From Micromonospora nigra (GTDB lineage: Bacteria; Actinomycetota; Actinomycetes; Mycobacteriales; Micromonosporaceae), in assembly GCF_900091585.1 (NCBI RefSeq), contig NZ_FMHT01000003.1, forward strand, positions 1,845,501 through 1,909,500: 64,000 nt of DNA, read 5' to 3'. The position numbers were made by a program, and so were the translations under genes. Positions 16,598 to 24,459 of this stretch are shown here, piece after piece (position 1 is the stretch's first letter; each line of letters opens with the position of its first letter). The notes under the pieces are model-generated. The model saw only the letters and a program-made list of their open reading frames with translations. It did not search any database and was not told where the DNA came from.

Positions 16598-17500
16598 TCA
16601 GGCCGGAAGGTCGACGGTGCGGGCCTCGGCGCGGGCGGTCTCGGCGGCGGCGAGCACCGCGACCACCTCGCGCCCGAAGCGGACGTCGCAGTGGTGGTCA
16701 CGGGTGCCCGAAGCGACCTCCGCCAGCAACTGGTCGATCGCCACCCCGAACGCCTCGGCCGCGCTGCCCGCACCGGGCGGCACGGCCTCGACCCCGTTGT
16801 CGCCGTAGAAGACGAACTCGTGGGCCGCCGCCGCAGGCGGCGCGTCGAGGGTGAGTGACACGGTGCTCGTGGCACCGCCGTCGTGACCGAGCAGCAGGTG
16901 CACCAGCCCCCTCGGGCCGTCCGACGCCGCCACCCGGTTCACCCGGCCGAGCACCGGCAGGAGGATCGACAGGGCGTGCGGCCCGATGTCCCAGAGCGCG
17001 CCGTGCCGCCGACGCCAGAGCGAGCCCCCGTACGGGCTGCCGGGCTGGAAGATCGACCCGAACCGGACCGCGTGCGCGGTGTGCCACCCCCCGGCGGCTG
17101 CTGCCGAGGCGAGGAAGCCGGCGACATCCGGCTGGTAACGGGCGGTGAAGAAGACCACCGAGGCGACCCCGGCCCGCCCGGCCTCGGCGACCACCCGGTC
17201 GGCGTCGGCGACAGTCAGCGCCAGGGGCTTGTCCAGCAGCAGGTGACGGCCGGCGGACGCCGCCCGGGTGGCGATGCCGGCCTGCACGTCCGGCGGCAGG
17301 GCGACGGCCACCGCGTCACACGCCTCGATCAGGGCGTCGACGTCGTCGTACGCCGGGACGCCGTACCGCTGGGCGAGGGCGGTGGCCCTGCCGGGGTCGC
17401 GTCCCCAGACGCCGGCGAGCGTGGCCGCCGGGTGCGCGTCGAGCGCCGCGCCGTGCGTCTCCGCCGCCCAGTGTCCCGTGCCGAACAACCCGAACCGCAC
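16598..17500 (-). CDS. Gfo/Idh/MocA family oxidoreductase
   Basis: NAD(P)-dependent dehydrogenase of 300 aa acting on a sugar, inositol or similar polyol; the substrate is not identifiable. The N-terminal Rossmann motif is FGLFGTGHWAAETHG (residues 3-17), the family motif (E/D)KP appears as LLDKPLAL near residue 92, and the C-terminal alpha/beta domain begins near 120 with a DIGPHAL segment. The GTG start has an ideal AGGAGG six nt upstream. It is transcribed alone, toward erm. Confidence 0.9.
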   Translation of the reverse strand: MRFGLFGTGHWAAETHGAALDAHPAATLAGVWGRDPGRATALAQRYGVPAYDDVDALIEACDAVAVALPPDVQAGIATRAASAGRHLLLDKPLALTVADADRVVAEAGRAGVASVVFFTARYQPDVAGFLASAAAAGGWHTAHAVRFGSIFQPGSPYGGSLWRRRHGALWDIGPHALSILLPVLGRVNRVAASDGPRGLVHLLLGHDGGATSTVSLTLDAPPAAAAHEFVFYGDNGVEAVPPGAGSAAEAFGVAIDQLLAEVASGTRDHHCDVRFGREVVAVLAAAETARAEARTVDLPA

Positions 17501-17607
17501 GTTGTGCCTCCTCTGCCCTCGTGCCGGCGTGGGTCCATCCTGTCGGGTGTCGCGCCGGCCCCACCGCCCGGGGGCGGACCGGGTGGGTGGGGCTGCGGTG
17601 GGGCTTG

Positions 17608-17628
17608 TACTACGGGGGTTAGTAGAGT
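17608..17628 (+). promoter_or_regulatory. Leaderless promoter with overlapping BlaI-like palindrome
   Basis: TAGAGT at 17623-17628 is followed by six nt and GTG at 17635. Overlapping it is an inverted repeat, TACTAC-N5-TTAGTA (17608-17624), one base from the TACTAC-N5-GTAGTA pattern bound by BlaI/CopY-type repressors. No such regulator is encoded in the window. Repression by steric block of the -10 would be expected. Confidence 0.55.
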
Positions 17629-17634
17629 GGTGCG

Positions 17635-17667
17635 GTGACCGACATGCGCGCCGGGTGGAGCCGGTGA
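17635..17667 (+). CDS. Ten-residue leaderless upstream ORF coupled to the next gene
   Basis: GTG-initiated ORF encoding MTDMRAGWSR, whose TGA overlaps the GTG of the membrane-protein gene (GTGA at 17664-17667). Since the membrane-protein gene has no usable Shine-Dalgarno of its own, ribosomes finishing the peptide probably restart there. It may be only a loading device or a sensing peptide. Confidence 0.5.
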   Translation: MTDMRAGWSR

Positions 17668-18062
17668 CCAGCGCGGCGGCCGTGGGCGGCTCGCCGGTGG
17701 ACGGTCTGCTCGCGACCGCCTCGATCGTGCTGTCCCTGCTCGTCGCCGCCTGGGCGCTGGTGTCCACGCTGCGTCACCGCGCCCCGGACCGCGTCCAGCT
17801 GATCGGGCTGGCGGTGCTGGAGTTGGCGCTGCTCGCGTTGACCGTGCTGGCGCTCGTCGCCCTGGCCGGTGGTGACCGGCCGGGCGAGCCCGGTGCCTTC
17901 TTCGGCTACCTGGTGACGCTGCTGTGCCTGCCGCCGCTGGCCGCGGTGCTCGCCCGGATGGAACCGACCCGGTGGGGCTCGGCCATCGTCTGCGCGGTCT
18001 GCCTGGTGCTCCCCGTGGTGGTGGTCCGGCTCCAGCAGACCTGGGCGGTGCTCGGTGGCTGA
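17664..18062 (+). CDS. Four-TM integral membrane protein
   Basis: A 132-aa hydrophobic protein with about four TM helices (near residues 14-34, 45-70, 80-97 and 105-125). I do not recognise a named family beyond the small actinobacterial membrane proteins often paired with a second one. The GTG start overlaps the stop of the 10-aa upstream ORF, and the 3' end overlaps the next gene by 8 nt, so all three are translationally linked. A BlaI-like operator lies in the promoter. Confidence 0.72.
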   Translation: MTSAAAVGGSPVDGLLATASIVLSLLVAAWALVSTLRHRAPDRVQLIGLAVLELALLALTVLALVALAGGDRPGEPGAFFGYLVTLLCLPPLAAVLARMEPTRWGSAIVCAVCLVLPVVVVRLQQTWAVLGG

Positions 18063-18513
18063 CCGCACCGCCGGCCGACGCGGCGACGCCGCCCGGCCCG
18101 GCGCGCGGGCCGAAGCAGCGGTACGCACCAACGCCGGTCCGGGACGCCTGCTGATCGCCGTCTACCTGCTCTTCGCCATCGCCGCGACCAGCCGCGCCGG
18201 TCTGCAGATCGCGACGCGGTTCGACGAGGCGCCGGTGGCGTACCTGCTCTCGGCTCTCGCCGCCGTCGTCTACATCGTGGCCGCGGTGGGCCTGGCCCGG
18301 GCCGGGCACGCCGGCCGCCGGGTCGCGCTGGCCTGCTGTGCCGTGGAGCTGGTCGGTGTGCTGGGGGTGGGTGCGCTCAGCCTGGCCCACCCCGACCTGT
18401 TCCCCGACGAGACGGTCTGGTCGGGCTTCGGCAGCGGCTACGGCTACATCCCGCTGGTGCTGCCGGTGCTCGGCCTGGCCTGGCTCTGGCACACCCGCGA
18501 CACCCCGGCCTGA
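18055..18513 (+). CDS. Four-TM integral membrane protein, partner of the preceding gene
   Basis: A 152-aa protein with a polar Arg/Ala-rich N-terminus (1-30) and four TM helices (about 33-50, 60-80, 87-105 and 128-145). The loop HPDLFPDETVWSGFG between TM3 and TM4 is the most distinctive part. The function is unknown. The GTG start lies inside the end of the previous gene, so the two products are probably made in fixed ratio and may form one complex. Confidence 0.75.
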   Translation: MADRTAGRRGDAARPGARAEAAVRTNAGPGRLLIAVYLLFAIAATSRAGLQIATRFDEAPVAYLLSALAAVVYIVAAVGLARAGHAGRRVALACCAVELVGVLGVGALSLAHPDLFPDETVWSGFGSGYGYIPLVLPVLGLAWLWHTRDTPA

Positions 18514-18591
18514 GCGCCCGGCCCCGGCCGTGGACGGGCCCGCCGGAGCGGTCCGGCAGGCCCCCGGCGGTCCCCCACGGCGACCGGGCGG

Positions 18592-19350
18592 TCAGTCCTT
18601 CGGGCCGCCCGCGACGTAGACGACCTGCCCGGAGACGAAGGACGCGCCCTCGCTGACCAGGAAGGAGATGGTGTGCGCGACGTCCTCGGGGCGGCCGGGA
18701 CGACGGACCGGGATCTCGGCGGCGGCGTGCTTCTGCAACGCCTCGAAGTCGACCTTCATCCGGGCGGCGGTGGCGGCGGTCATGTCGGTGACGATGAAGC
18801 CGGGCGCGACCGCGTTCACGGTCACCCCGAACGGTCCCAGCTCGATGGCCAGGGTCTTGGTGAAACCCTGCAGACCGGCCTTGGCCGCCGAGTAGTTGGC
18901 CTGCCCCCGGTTGCCCAGCGCCGACGTGCTGGACAGGTTGACGATGCGGCCCCACTTCCGCTCGACCATGTGCTTCTGGGTGGCCTGGCTGAACAGGAAG
19001 GCACCCCGCAGGTGTACGCCCATGACCGTGTCCCAGTCGACCTCGGTCATCTTGAACAGCAGGTTGTCGCGGAGCACGCCGGCGTTGTTGACCAGCACGG
19101 TCGGCGCGCCCAGTTCGGCGGCGACCCTGTCCACGGCGGCCTCCACCTGGGCCCGGTCGGCGACGTCCGCGCCGACACCGACCGCCCGACCGCCGGTGGC
19201 GGCGATGGCGTCGACGGTGTCCTTGGTCGCCGACTCGTCGATGTCCACGACGGCGACGGCCATCCCGTCGGCGGCCAGGCGGCGGGCGGTGGCCGCCCCG
19301 ATCCCCCGCGCCGCTCCGGTGACGATGGCGACGCGCTGCTCCTCCGACAT
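18592..19350 (-). CDS. fabG: 3-oxoacyl-ACP reductase / SDR family oxidoreductase
   Basis: Short-chain dehydrogenase of 252 aa. Cofactor motif TGAARGIG (residues 11-18), NNAG near 87, and catalytic Ser-Tyr-Lys in SSTS...YSAAK, with the Asn of the tetrad in the preceding helix. VDIDE after strand 2 suggests NAD preference. The family includes FabG (beta-ketoacyl-ACP reductase) and acetoacetyl-CoA reductases; FabG is the nearest guess. GGGAGG lies 5 nt before the ATG, and a TAGGCT -10 box lies about 36 nt upstream. It is monocistronic. Confidence 0.88.
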   Translation of the reverse strand: MSEEQRVAIVTGAARGIGAATARRLAADGMAVAVVDIDESATKDTVDAIAATGGRAVGVGADVADRAQVEAAVDRVAAELGAPTVLVNNAGVLRDNLLFKMTEVDWDTVMGVHLRGAFLFSQATQKHMVERKWGRIVNLSSTSALGNRGQANYSAAKAGLQGFTKTLAIELGPFGVTVNAVAPGFIVTDMTAATAARMKVDFEALQKHAAAEIPVRRPGRPEDVAHTISFLVSEGASFVSGQVVYVAGGPKD

Positions 19351-19394
19351 GCCTACCTCCCGGTAACTTCGCTCGACGGCAGGAGCCTAACCCA

Positions 19395-19462
19395 CCACGG
19401 CGTCGCGCCGCCGGTGTCGATCCGGGCGCGGGACCGGATCGGCCGGCGGCGCGACGCCGTGG
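19395..19462 (-). terminator. Large nested hairpin terminator after the GH13 gene
   Basis: A perfect 20-bp outer stem (19395-19414 with 19443-19462) encloses a second inner stem (GATCCGG/CCGGATC). It lies 22 nt past the stop of the minus-strand glycosidase gene and separates it from fabG. Confidence 0.88.
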
Positions 19463-19484
19463 GGGTCGCCGTCCAGCGGACCGG

Positions 19485-21137
19485 TCAGGAGGACCAGGAG
19501 CGGCACAGACGGATCCAGCGGTAGCCGTAGCCGGCGACCTTGAGCCGGTCCAGCTTGCCCACCGGCTCGTAGCTGCGGTCGGTGAGCACGTCGATCGGCA
19601 GATCGGACTCGGGGGCCAGTGAACTGAGGTCCACCTCGGCGTCCTCGGTGCTCAGGTTGTGCAGGAAGACCATCGTGCCGGTGGCACCGTCCGCGCGGTG
19701 GGCCAGCACGCCCGGGGGCATCGGCTGGTCGATGTGCGTGGTGGAGCCCGAGCCGATCTCGGGAGCCTCCCGCAGCGTCCTGATCATCCGCTCGAACCAG
19801 GCGAGCAGGGAGTTGCGGTCGATGCGCTGCGCGGTGACGTTGACCTGCTCGTAGCTGAACTCACCCTTGTCGATGACCGGGCGGACCAGCTTCTCCGGCT
19901 CCGCCGTGGAGAAGCCGGCGTTCGGCTGGTACGACCACTGCATCGGGGTACGGATCGACTCCCGGCCGGGCAGTGACAGGTCGTCGCCCATGCCGATCTC
20001 CTCGCCGTAACGCAGCACCGGCGTGCCGCGCAGCGAGAACTGCAACGCGTACGCCAGCTCGATGCGCCGACGGTCGTTGCCGAGCATCGGGGCCAGCCTG
20101 CGCCGGATGCCCCGGTCGTAGATGCGCATGTTCTCGTCGGGGCCGAACTGCGCGTACACCTCGTTGCGCTGCTCGGTGGTGAGCCGGGACAGGTCGATCT
20201 CGTCGTGGTTGCGCAGGAAGGTCGCCCACTGGCCGCCCTCCGGCAGCGCCGGGGTGTCCCGCAGCGCCTCGATCACCGGCTCCGGGTCCTGCCGGGCCAG
20301 GGCGAGCATGAGCCGCCCGTTGAGCATGAAGTCGAACAGCATGTGCAGCCGGTTGGCCGAGCCCCCGGCGTCGCCGAAGAAGACCGGCAGTTCGTCGGGT
20401 TCGACGTTCGCCTCGGCCAGCAGGACCGCGTCGCCGCGCCGCCACTGCACGTGCTGACGCAGCTCGGTGAGGAACTCGAAGTCCTTCGGCGAGTCCGGGT
20501 TGCCCGGTTCGGTCTGCTCGATGATGAACGGCACCGCGTCCATCCGGAACCCGGCGACACCGAGCTGGAGCCAGAACGACATGATCTTCTTGATCTCGGC
20601 CCGGACCTCGGGGTTGGTCACGTTCAGGTCGGGCTGGAACCGGTAGAACCGGTGGTAGTACCACGCCTTGGCGGTGCGGTCGTAGGTCCAGGTCTCGTGC
20701 TGCTCGCCGGGGAACACCATGCCCTGGTGGCGGTCGTCCGGCTCGTGGTCGGACCAGACGTACCAGTCGCGGTAGGGCGAGTCCGGCGAGGAGCGGGCGG
20801 ACTGGAACCACGGGTGCTGGTCGGAGGTGTGGTTGACCACCAGGTCGATGATCACCCGGATACCCCGGAGCTGCGCCTGGTGCAGCAGCTCGGCGAAGTC
20901 GCCGAGGGAGCCGAAACGGGGGTCGATGTTGTAGTAGTCGGTCGCGTCGTACCCGTCGTCACGGTTGGGCGAGGGGTGGATGGGGTGCAGCCAGAGGCAG
21001 GTCACGCCCAGCCGTGCCAGGTAGTCCAGCCGGCCGATCAGCCCCCGGATGTCGCCGACGCCGTCGCCGTCGGAGTCCGCGTACGTGTCGATGTCGAGGC
21101 AGTAGACGACGGCCTCGGAGTACCACCTGTCAGACAT
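19485..21137 (-). CDS. GH13 alpha-glucosidase / trehalose-synthase-like enzyme
   Basis: TIM-barrel glycoside hydrolase of 550 aa. Conserved regions are visible in order: DGVGDIRGLIGRLDYL, DLVVNHTS (region I), GFRMDAVPF (region II, nucleophile Asp), LLAEANV (region III, acid/base Glu) and FLRNHDE (region IV, transition-state Asp). The sequence is closest in layout to trehalose synthase or maltogenic amylases but lacks a fused maltokinase. There is no signal peptide, so it acts in the cytoplasm on maltose/trehalose-type glucosides. The ATG at 21137 is the first family residue; GGAGA lies 12 nt upstream. A strong terminator follows. Confidence 0.88.
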   Translation of the reverse strand: MSDRWYSEAVVYCLDIDTYADSDGDGVGDIRGLIGRLDYLARLGVTCLWLHPIHPSPNRDDGYDATDYYNIDPRFGSLGDFAELLHQAQLRGIRVIIDLVVNHTSDQHPWFQSARSSPDSPYRDWYVWSDHEPDDRHQGMVFPGEQHETWTYDRTAKAWYYHRFYRFQPDLNVTNPEVRAEIKKIMSFWLQLGVAGFRMDAVPFIIEQTEPGNPDSPKDFEFLTELRQHVQWRRGDAVLLAEANVEPDELPVFFGDAGGSANRLHMLFDFMLNGRLMLALARQDPEPVIEALRDTPALPEGGQWATFLRNHDEIDLSRLTTEQRNEVYAQFGPDENMRIYDRGIRRRLAPMLGNDRRRIELAYALQFSLRGTPVLRYGEEIGMGDDLSLPGRESIRTPMQWSYQPNAGFSTAEPEKLVRPVIDKGEFSYEQVNVTAQRIDRNSLLAWFERMIRTLREAPEIGSGSTTHIDQPMPPGVLAHRADGATGTMVFLHNLSTEDAEVDLSSLAPESDLPIDVLTDRSYEPVGKLDRLKVAGYGYRWIRLCRSWSS

Positions 21138-21241
21138 GCTGGTCTTATGTCTCCGATCGCCACGGCCGGCAAACGCGCAGGGCGTGGACAGGGCGGTGCG
21201 GGGGTGTCCGGTCACACGTCTGGCGGGCTACGGTGCCGGGC

Positions 21242-21850
21242 ATGAACGTGGACGCGCCGGAAGACGACCGCACCGTGGACTGGGCGGAAGGCCACTGGTT
21301 GCACCAGCCCGTTCGCGCCGACCGCACCGACGAGGGGCAGTTGCTGGTCGAGCCGGCTGCCGGCTCGGACTTCTGGCGGCACACCAGCTACGGGTTCGTG
21401 CACGACGACGGTCCGGCGCTGCTGCGGGACATGCCCGAAGGCAGCGCGGTCGAGGTGAGCTTCGTGCTCGACTACCGGGCCCAGTTCGACCAGGCCGGGA
21501 TCCTGGTGCGGGTGGACGAGCACACCTGGGTCAAGGCCGGGGTCGAGGTCAGCGACGGCCAGCCCCAGCTCGGTGCGGTCGTCACCCGTGGATCGTCCGA
21601 CTGGTCGGTCGCGCCCGTGCCCGGGTGGAGCGGCCGGGAGGTCACCGTCCGGGCCAGCCGGGCCGGTGACGCCCTGACCGTACGGGCGCGGGTGGCCGGC
21701 GAGCCGTGGCGACTGGTCCGGCTCGCCCCGCTGGACCCCGACGCCCCGGCCCGGGGCGGCCCGTTCTGTTGCTCCCCGACCCGCGGCGGCCTGACCGTAC
21801 GCTTCACCGCCTGGCGCGAGACCCCGCCGGATCCCGCCCTCCACCCGTGA
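21242..21850 (+). CDS. DUF1349 concanavalin-like protein
   Basis: A 202-aa beta-sandwich protein of the DUF1349 family (regulation of enolase-like). Typical parts are GSDFWRHTSYGFVHDDG near residue 41, FDQAGILVRVDEHTWVKAGVE near 85, and GPFCCSPTRGGLTVRF at the end. The fold suggests carbohydrate binding, but the role is unknown. The ATG is preceded by TACGGT with a 7-nt spacer, a leaderless signal. It is divergent from the GH13 gene, so a shared link to sugar metabolism is possible. Confidence 0.82.
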   Translation: MNVDAPEDDRTVDWAEGHWLHQPVRADRTDEGQLLVEPAAGSDFWRHTSYGFVHDDGPALLRDMPEGSAVEVSFVLDYRAQFDQAGILVRVDEHTWVKAGVEVSDGQPQLGAVVTRGSSDWSVAPVPGWSGREVTVRASRAGDALTVRARVAGEPWRLVRLAPLDPDAPARGGPFCCSPTRGGLTVRFTAWRETPPDPALHP

Positions 21851-22013
21851 CTCACCCGCCCACCACGGACGTGCGGGATCACGGGTGGCCACCCTCCGCC
21901 GCCGCCCGGTACGAGGACGCAGGAAAGGTCCGGCACACGGGCAGGAACGGGTGTGGTGGGGGCAGGTCAGGGTAGGAGTGCACGACCCGCGACCACCACA
22001 CCGAAGGATCGTC

Positions 22014-22679
22014 ATGCCGCTCGCCCAGAACGTCGACCCCACCAGACTCGGCGGGCTGACCGGCTGGGTGGCGGGGGTGATCGACGCGGCCGGCGCGCTC
22101 GGCGTGGCGCTGCTGGTGGCCCTGGAGAGCATCGTCCCGCCGATCCCCAGCGAGATCGTCCTGGCGATGGCGGGTTACCTCGCCGGAGAGGGGCGCTTCC
22201 ACGTGGTGGTGGTGACCCTGGCCGCCACCGCCGGTTCCCTGCTCGGCGCGCTGTTCCTCTACTGGGTGGGCGCGGCGCTCGGGGAGGAGCGGCTCAAACG
22301 CTGGTTGGACCGGCTGCCGCTGGTCGACCGCGACGACCTGGAACGGGCCGACCGGTGGTTCGAACGGTACGGCCGGTGGGCGGTGTTCCTCGGCCGGATG
22401 GCACCGGTGGTCCGCAGCCTGGTCAGCGTGCCCGCCGGGGCGAACCGGATGCCGTTGGGCGAGTTCGTGGTGCTGACCACGCTGGGCAGCGGCATCTGGA
22501 ACGCGGTCCTGATCGGCCTCGGCTACGCGCTCGGTACACGCTGGGAGCAGGTGGACCGGTACAGCTCCTGGTTCGACTACGGCATCATCGCGATCTTCGT
22601 CGTCATGATCGTGTCCTGGGCGGTGAAGAAGATACGCCGCCGCTCCGCCGAGCGCGACCGGGCCACCGCGTCCCACTGA
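22014..22679 (+). CDS. DedA family membrane protein
   Basis: A 221-aa SNARE-associated/DedA protein with the family core ESIVPPIPSEIVLAMAGYL near residue 40, the amphipathic FERYGRWAVFLGRMAPVVRS segment near 122, and GSGIWNAVLIGLGYALG near 163. Members act in lipid flipping and membrane homeostasis. Five hydrophobic helices are visible, the last at 185-205. AAGGA precedes the ATG. The 3' end, with its stop codon, is the first copy of a 28-bp tandem repeat. Confidence 0.92.
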   Translation: MPLAQNVDPTRLGGLTGWVAGVIDAAGALGVALLVALESIVPPIPSEIVLAMAGYLAGEGRFHVVVVTLAATAGSLLGALFLYWVGAALGEERLKRWLDRLPLVDRDDLERADRWFERYGRWAVFLGRMAPVVRSLVSVPAGANRMPLGEFVVLTTLGSGIWNAVLIGLGYALGTRWEQVDRYSSWFDYGIIAIFVVMIVSWAVKKIRRRSAERDRATASH

Positions 22680-22738
22680 CCCCGACCGGGCCACCGCGTC
22701 CCACTGACCCCGACCGGGCCACCGCGTCCCCGCTGACC
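22655..22738. repeat. 28-bp tandem repeat copied from the dedA 3' end
   Basis: Copies begin at 22655, 22683 and 22711, unit CGACCGGGCCACCGCGTCCC plus CACTGACC. The first copy encodes the last residues and stop codon of DedA, the second is identical and the third has one change. The remainder of the gap, 22739-22852, shows nothing further. Confidence 0.9.
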
Positions 22739-22852
22739 CCGGGTCGTGGTGCCCGCAGCCGCCGCCCACCCGGCCACCACGGGCACCACGTCCGCCCTGC
22801 CGGGCACAGATCCCCTGACCGGGCACCGTGCCGCCGCCCGGGGCGTCAGGCG

Positions 22853-24256
22853 TCAGGGCAGGGTGTCGAGGTGGGGGGCCACCGTGCGGGCGAAGGCGTT
22901 GTTGTTGGTCACGTCCCAGTTGACCGACCAGGTCATCGCGCCCCGCAGGTTCGGGTAGGTGCGCGGCGGACGGAAGCTCCCGCAGTTGGTGCCACGGGTC
23001 AGGCAGTCGAGAGCGGCGTTGACCACGCTGGGCGCGACGACACCGCCGCCGGCCGCCCCGGGACCGGCCGGCAGGCCGAGCCCGACCTGGTCGGGACGCA
23101 GCCCCGCCTCCAGTTGGAGGCAGGCCAGCGCGACGATGAAGTTCACCGTCCCCTGGGCGTACGCGGCGTTCTGGTCGCAGCCCAGCATCGCACCGGAGTT
23201 GTAGAACTGGGTGTTGACCACCGTCAGGATGTCCTTGATGTCCAGCGCCAGCTTGAAGTAGCTGGTGGCCGGCGACTGCATGTCGATGGTCTGCGGCGCC
23301 ATCGCGATGATCAGTCGACTGCCCACCTTGGCGTGCAGCGAACGCAGCGCCTGTGCCATGTAGGTGGGGTTGAGCCCGTTCTCCAGGTCGATGTCGACGC
23401 CGTCGAAGCCGTAGCGCTGGATCAGGGCGTACACGCTGTCGCTGAACGCCACGGCGGAGGCGGCGTCGTTCACCGCCACCCGGCCGGTCTCGCCGCCGAC
23501 CGAGATGATGACCTTCTTGCCCCGGCTCTGCAGGGTGCGTACGTCGGCGGAGAAGTCCGCGTCGGTGTAACCGCCGAGCGCGGCGGACAGCCCGGGGTCG
23601 ACGGCGAAGTCGACCGCGCCGGGGGTGGCGGTGGCGTCGGCGAAGGCCACGGCGACCACGTCGTACTCGGCGGGCACGTCACGCAGCCGCAGCTCGACGG
23701 CCGGGTTGTCGAAGTTGTGCCAGTAGCCGGTGAGGATGCGCTTCGGCAGCCCGGTGACCGGCGGCGGGCTGGTCGGGGGCGGCGTCGTGGGGGGCGCGGT
23801 CGTGGGCGGCGCGGTGGTCGGGGGCACGGTGGTGGGCGGGGCGGTGGTCGGGGGCGGGCTGCCACCGCATGACGCGCCGTTGAGCTGGCAGCCGACCGGG
23901 CTGCCCGGCCCGGTGCCGAGGAAGCCGAAGGAGACCGAGGCACCCGGGGCGATGGTGCCGTTCCAGGAGCGGTTGGTGAAGGTGTGGCGCTGCCCGGACG
24001 AGCTCAGCAGCGCGTCCCAGTAGGTGCCGACGGCGGTTCCCGCCGGCAGGTCGAACGACAGCGTCCAGCCGGAGACGGTGGACGAGCCGCCGTTCGTGAT
24101 CGTGTACTTCCCCTCCCAACCCGACCCCCAGTCGGAGGTCTTGACGAACGTGGCGGTGGCTCCGGCGGCGAACGCGGGGGCCGCCACCCACACCGCCCCC
24201 AGCGCGGCGGCCACGGCCGCCACCACCGACAACACCAGAGAACGTGACCGTTTCAC
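22853..24256 (-). CDS. Secreted GH18 chitinase with CBM2
   Basis: A 467-aa exported chitinase. Residues 1-31 form a signal peptide (KRSRSLVL... ending APAFA). A family-2 carbohydrate-binding module covers about 32-137, a Pro/Thr linker of PPTT repeats 138-172, and a GH18 barrel from RILTGYWHNFDNP to the end. The catalytic DxxDxDxE motif is GFDGVDIDLEN. The GTG start is chosen because GGAGG lies 6 nt upstream and it yields a compact signal peptide; an ATG 13 codons earlier has none. It has its own promoter and is convergent with dedA. The next gene upstream is a secreted GH16 enzyme. Confidence 0.93.
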   Translation of the reverse strand: MKRSRSLVLSVVAAVAAALGAVWVAAPAFAAGATATFVKTSDWGSGWEGKYTITNGGSSTVSGWTLSFDLPAGTAVGTYWDALLSSSGQRHTFTNRSWNGTIAPGASVSFGFLGTGPGSPVGCQLNGASCGGSPPPTTAPPTTVPPTTAPPTTAPPTTPPPTSPPPVTGLPKRILTGYWHNFDNPAVELRLRDVPAEYDVVAVAFADATATPGAVDFAVDPGLSAALGGYTDADFSADVRTLQSRGKKVIISVGGETGRVAVNDAASAVAFSDSVYALIQRYGFDGVDIDLENGLNPTYMAQALRSLHAKVGSRLIIAMAPQTIDMQSPATSYFKLALDIKDILTVVNTQFYNSGAMLGCDQNAAYAQGTVNFIVALACLQLEAGLRPDQVGLGLPAGPGAAGGGVVAPSVVNAALDCLTRGTNCGSFRPPRTYPNLRGAMTWSVNWDVTNNNAFARTVAPHLDTLP

Positions 24257-24304
24257 GCGACCCTCCACCTGGACGACATCCATGGACTTCATCATCGACG
24301 CCTA

Positions 24305-24333
24305 TTATTAGGAGTGTTAACTGTTTCTGTCCA
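24305..24333 (-). promoter_or_regulatory. Chitinase promoter
   Basis: On the minus strand, TGGACA (24333-24328) and TAATAA (24310-24305) are separated by exactly 17 nt, a near-consensus vegetative promoter 48 nt before the GTG. It sits in an AT-rich pocket that includes CCTA-TTAT-TAGG, a possible regulator site, unusual in this GC-rich sequence. The rest of 24334-24459 shows no gene. Confidence 0.75.
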
Positions 24334-24459
24334 GGGGCGGACCGCCGGGTAACGGCGCGTGCCGCTCCGGAGAGCGGGCTCGGGCGGGCCGGGCGCGACC
24401 TCGGACGGGCCGACCCCGGAGGGCCGGCCCGTCACCGGCCACCCGTCACCGGGCAGCGG

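Noticed and set aside
17268..17663. Long N-terminal extension of the first small membrane protein
   Set aside because: The extension is antisense to the Gfo/Idh gene and lacks a ribosome site; a promoter and mini-ORF occupy its end.
22655..22738. Possible CRISPR-like repeat array (also considered at 8782 and 30258)
   Set aside because: Units are directly abutting with no unique spacers and no cas genes are nearby.
21953..23872. A 639-codon plus-strand frame over dedA and the chitinase
   Set aside because: His/Gly/Arg-rich shadow reading through the tandem repeat; both real genes are supported by motifs.
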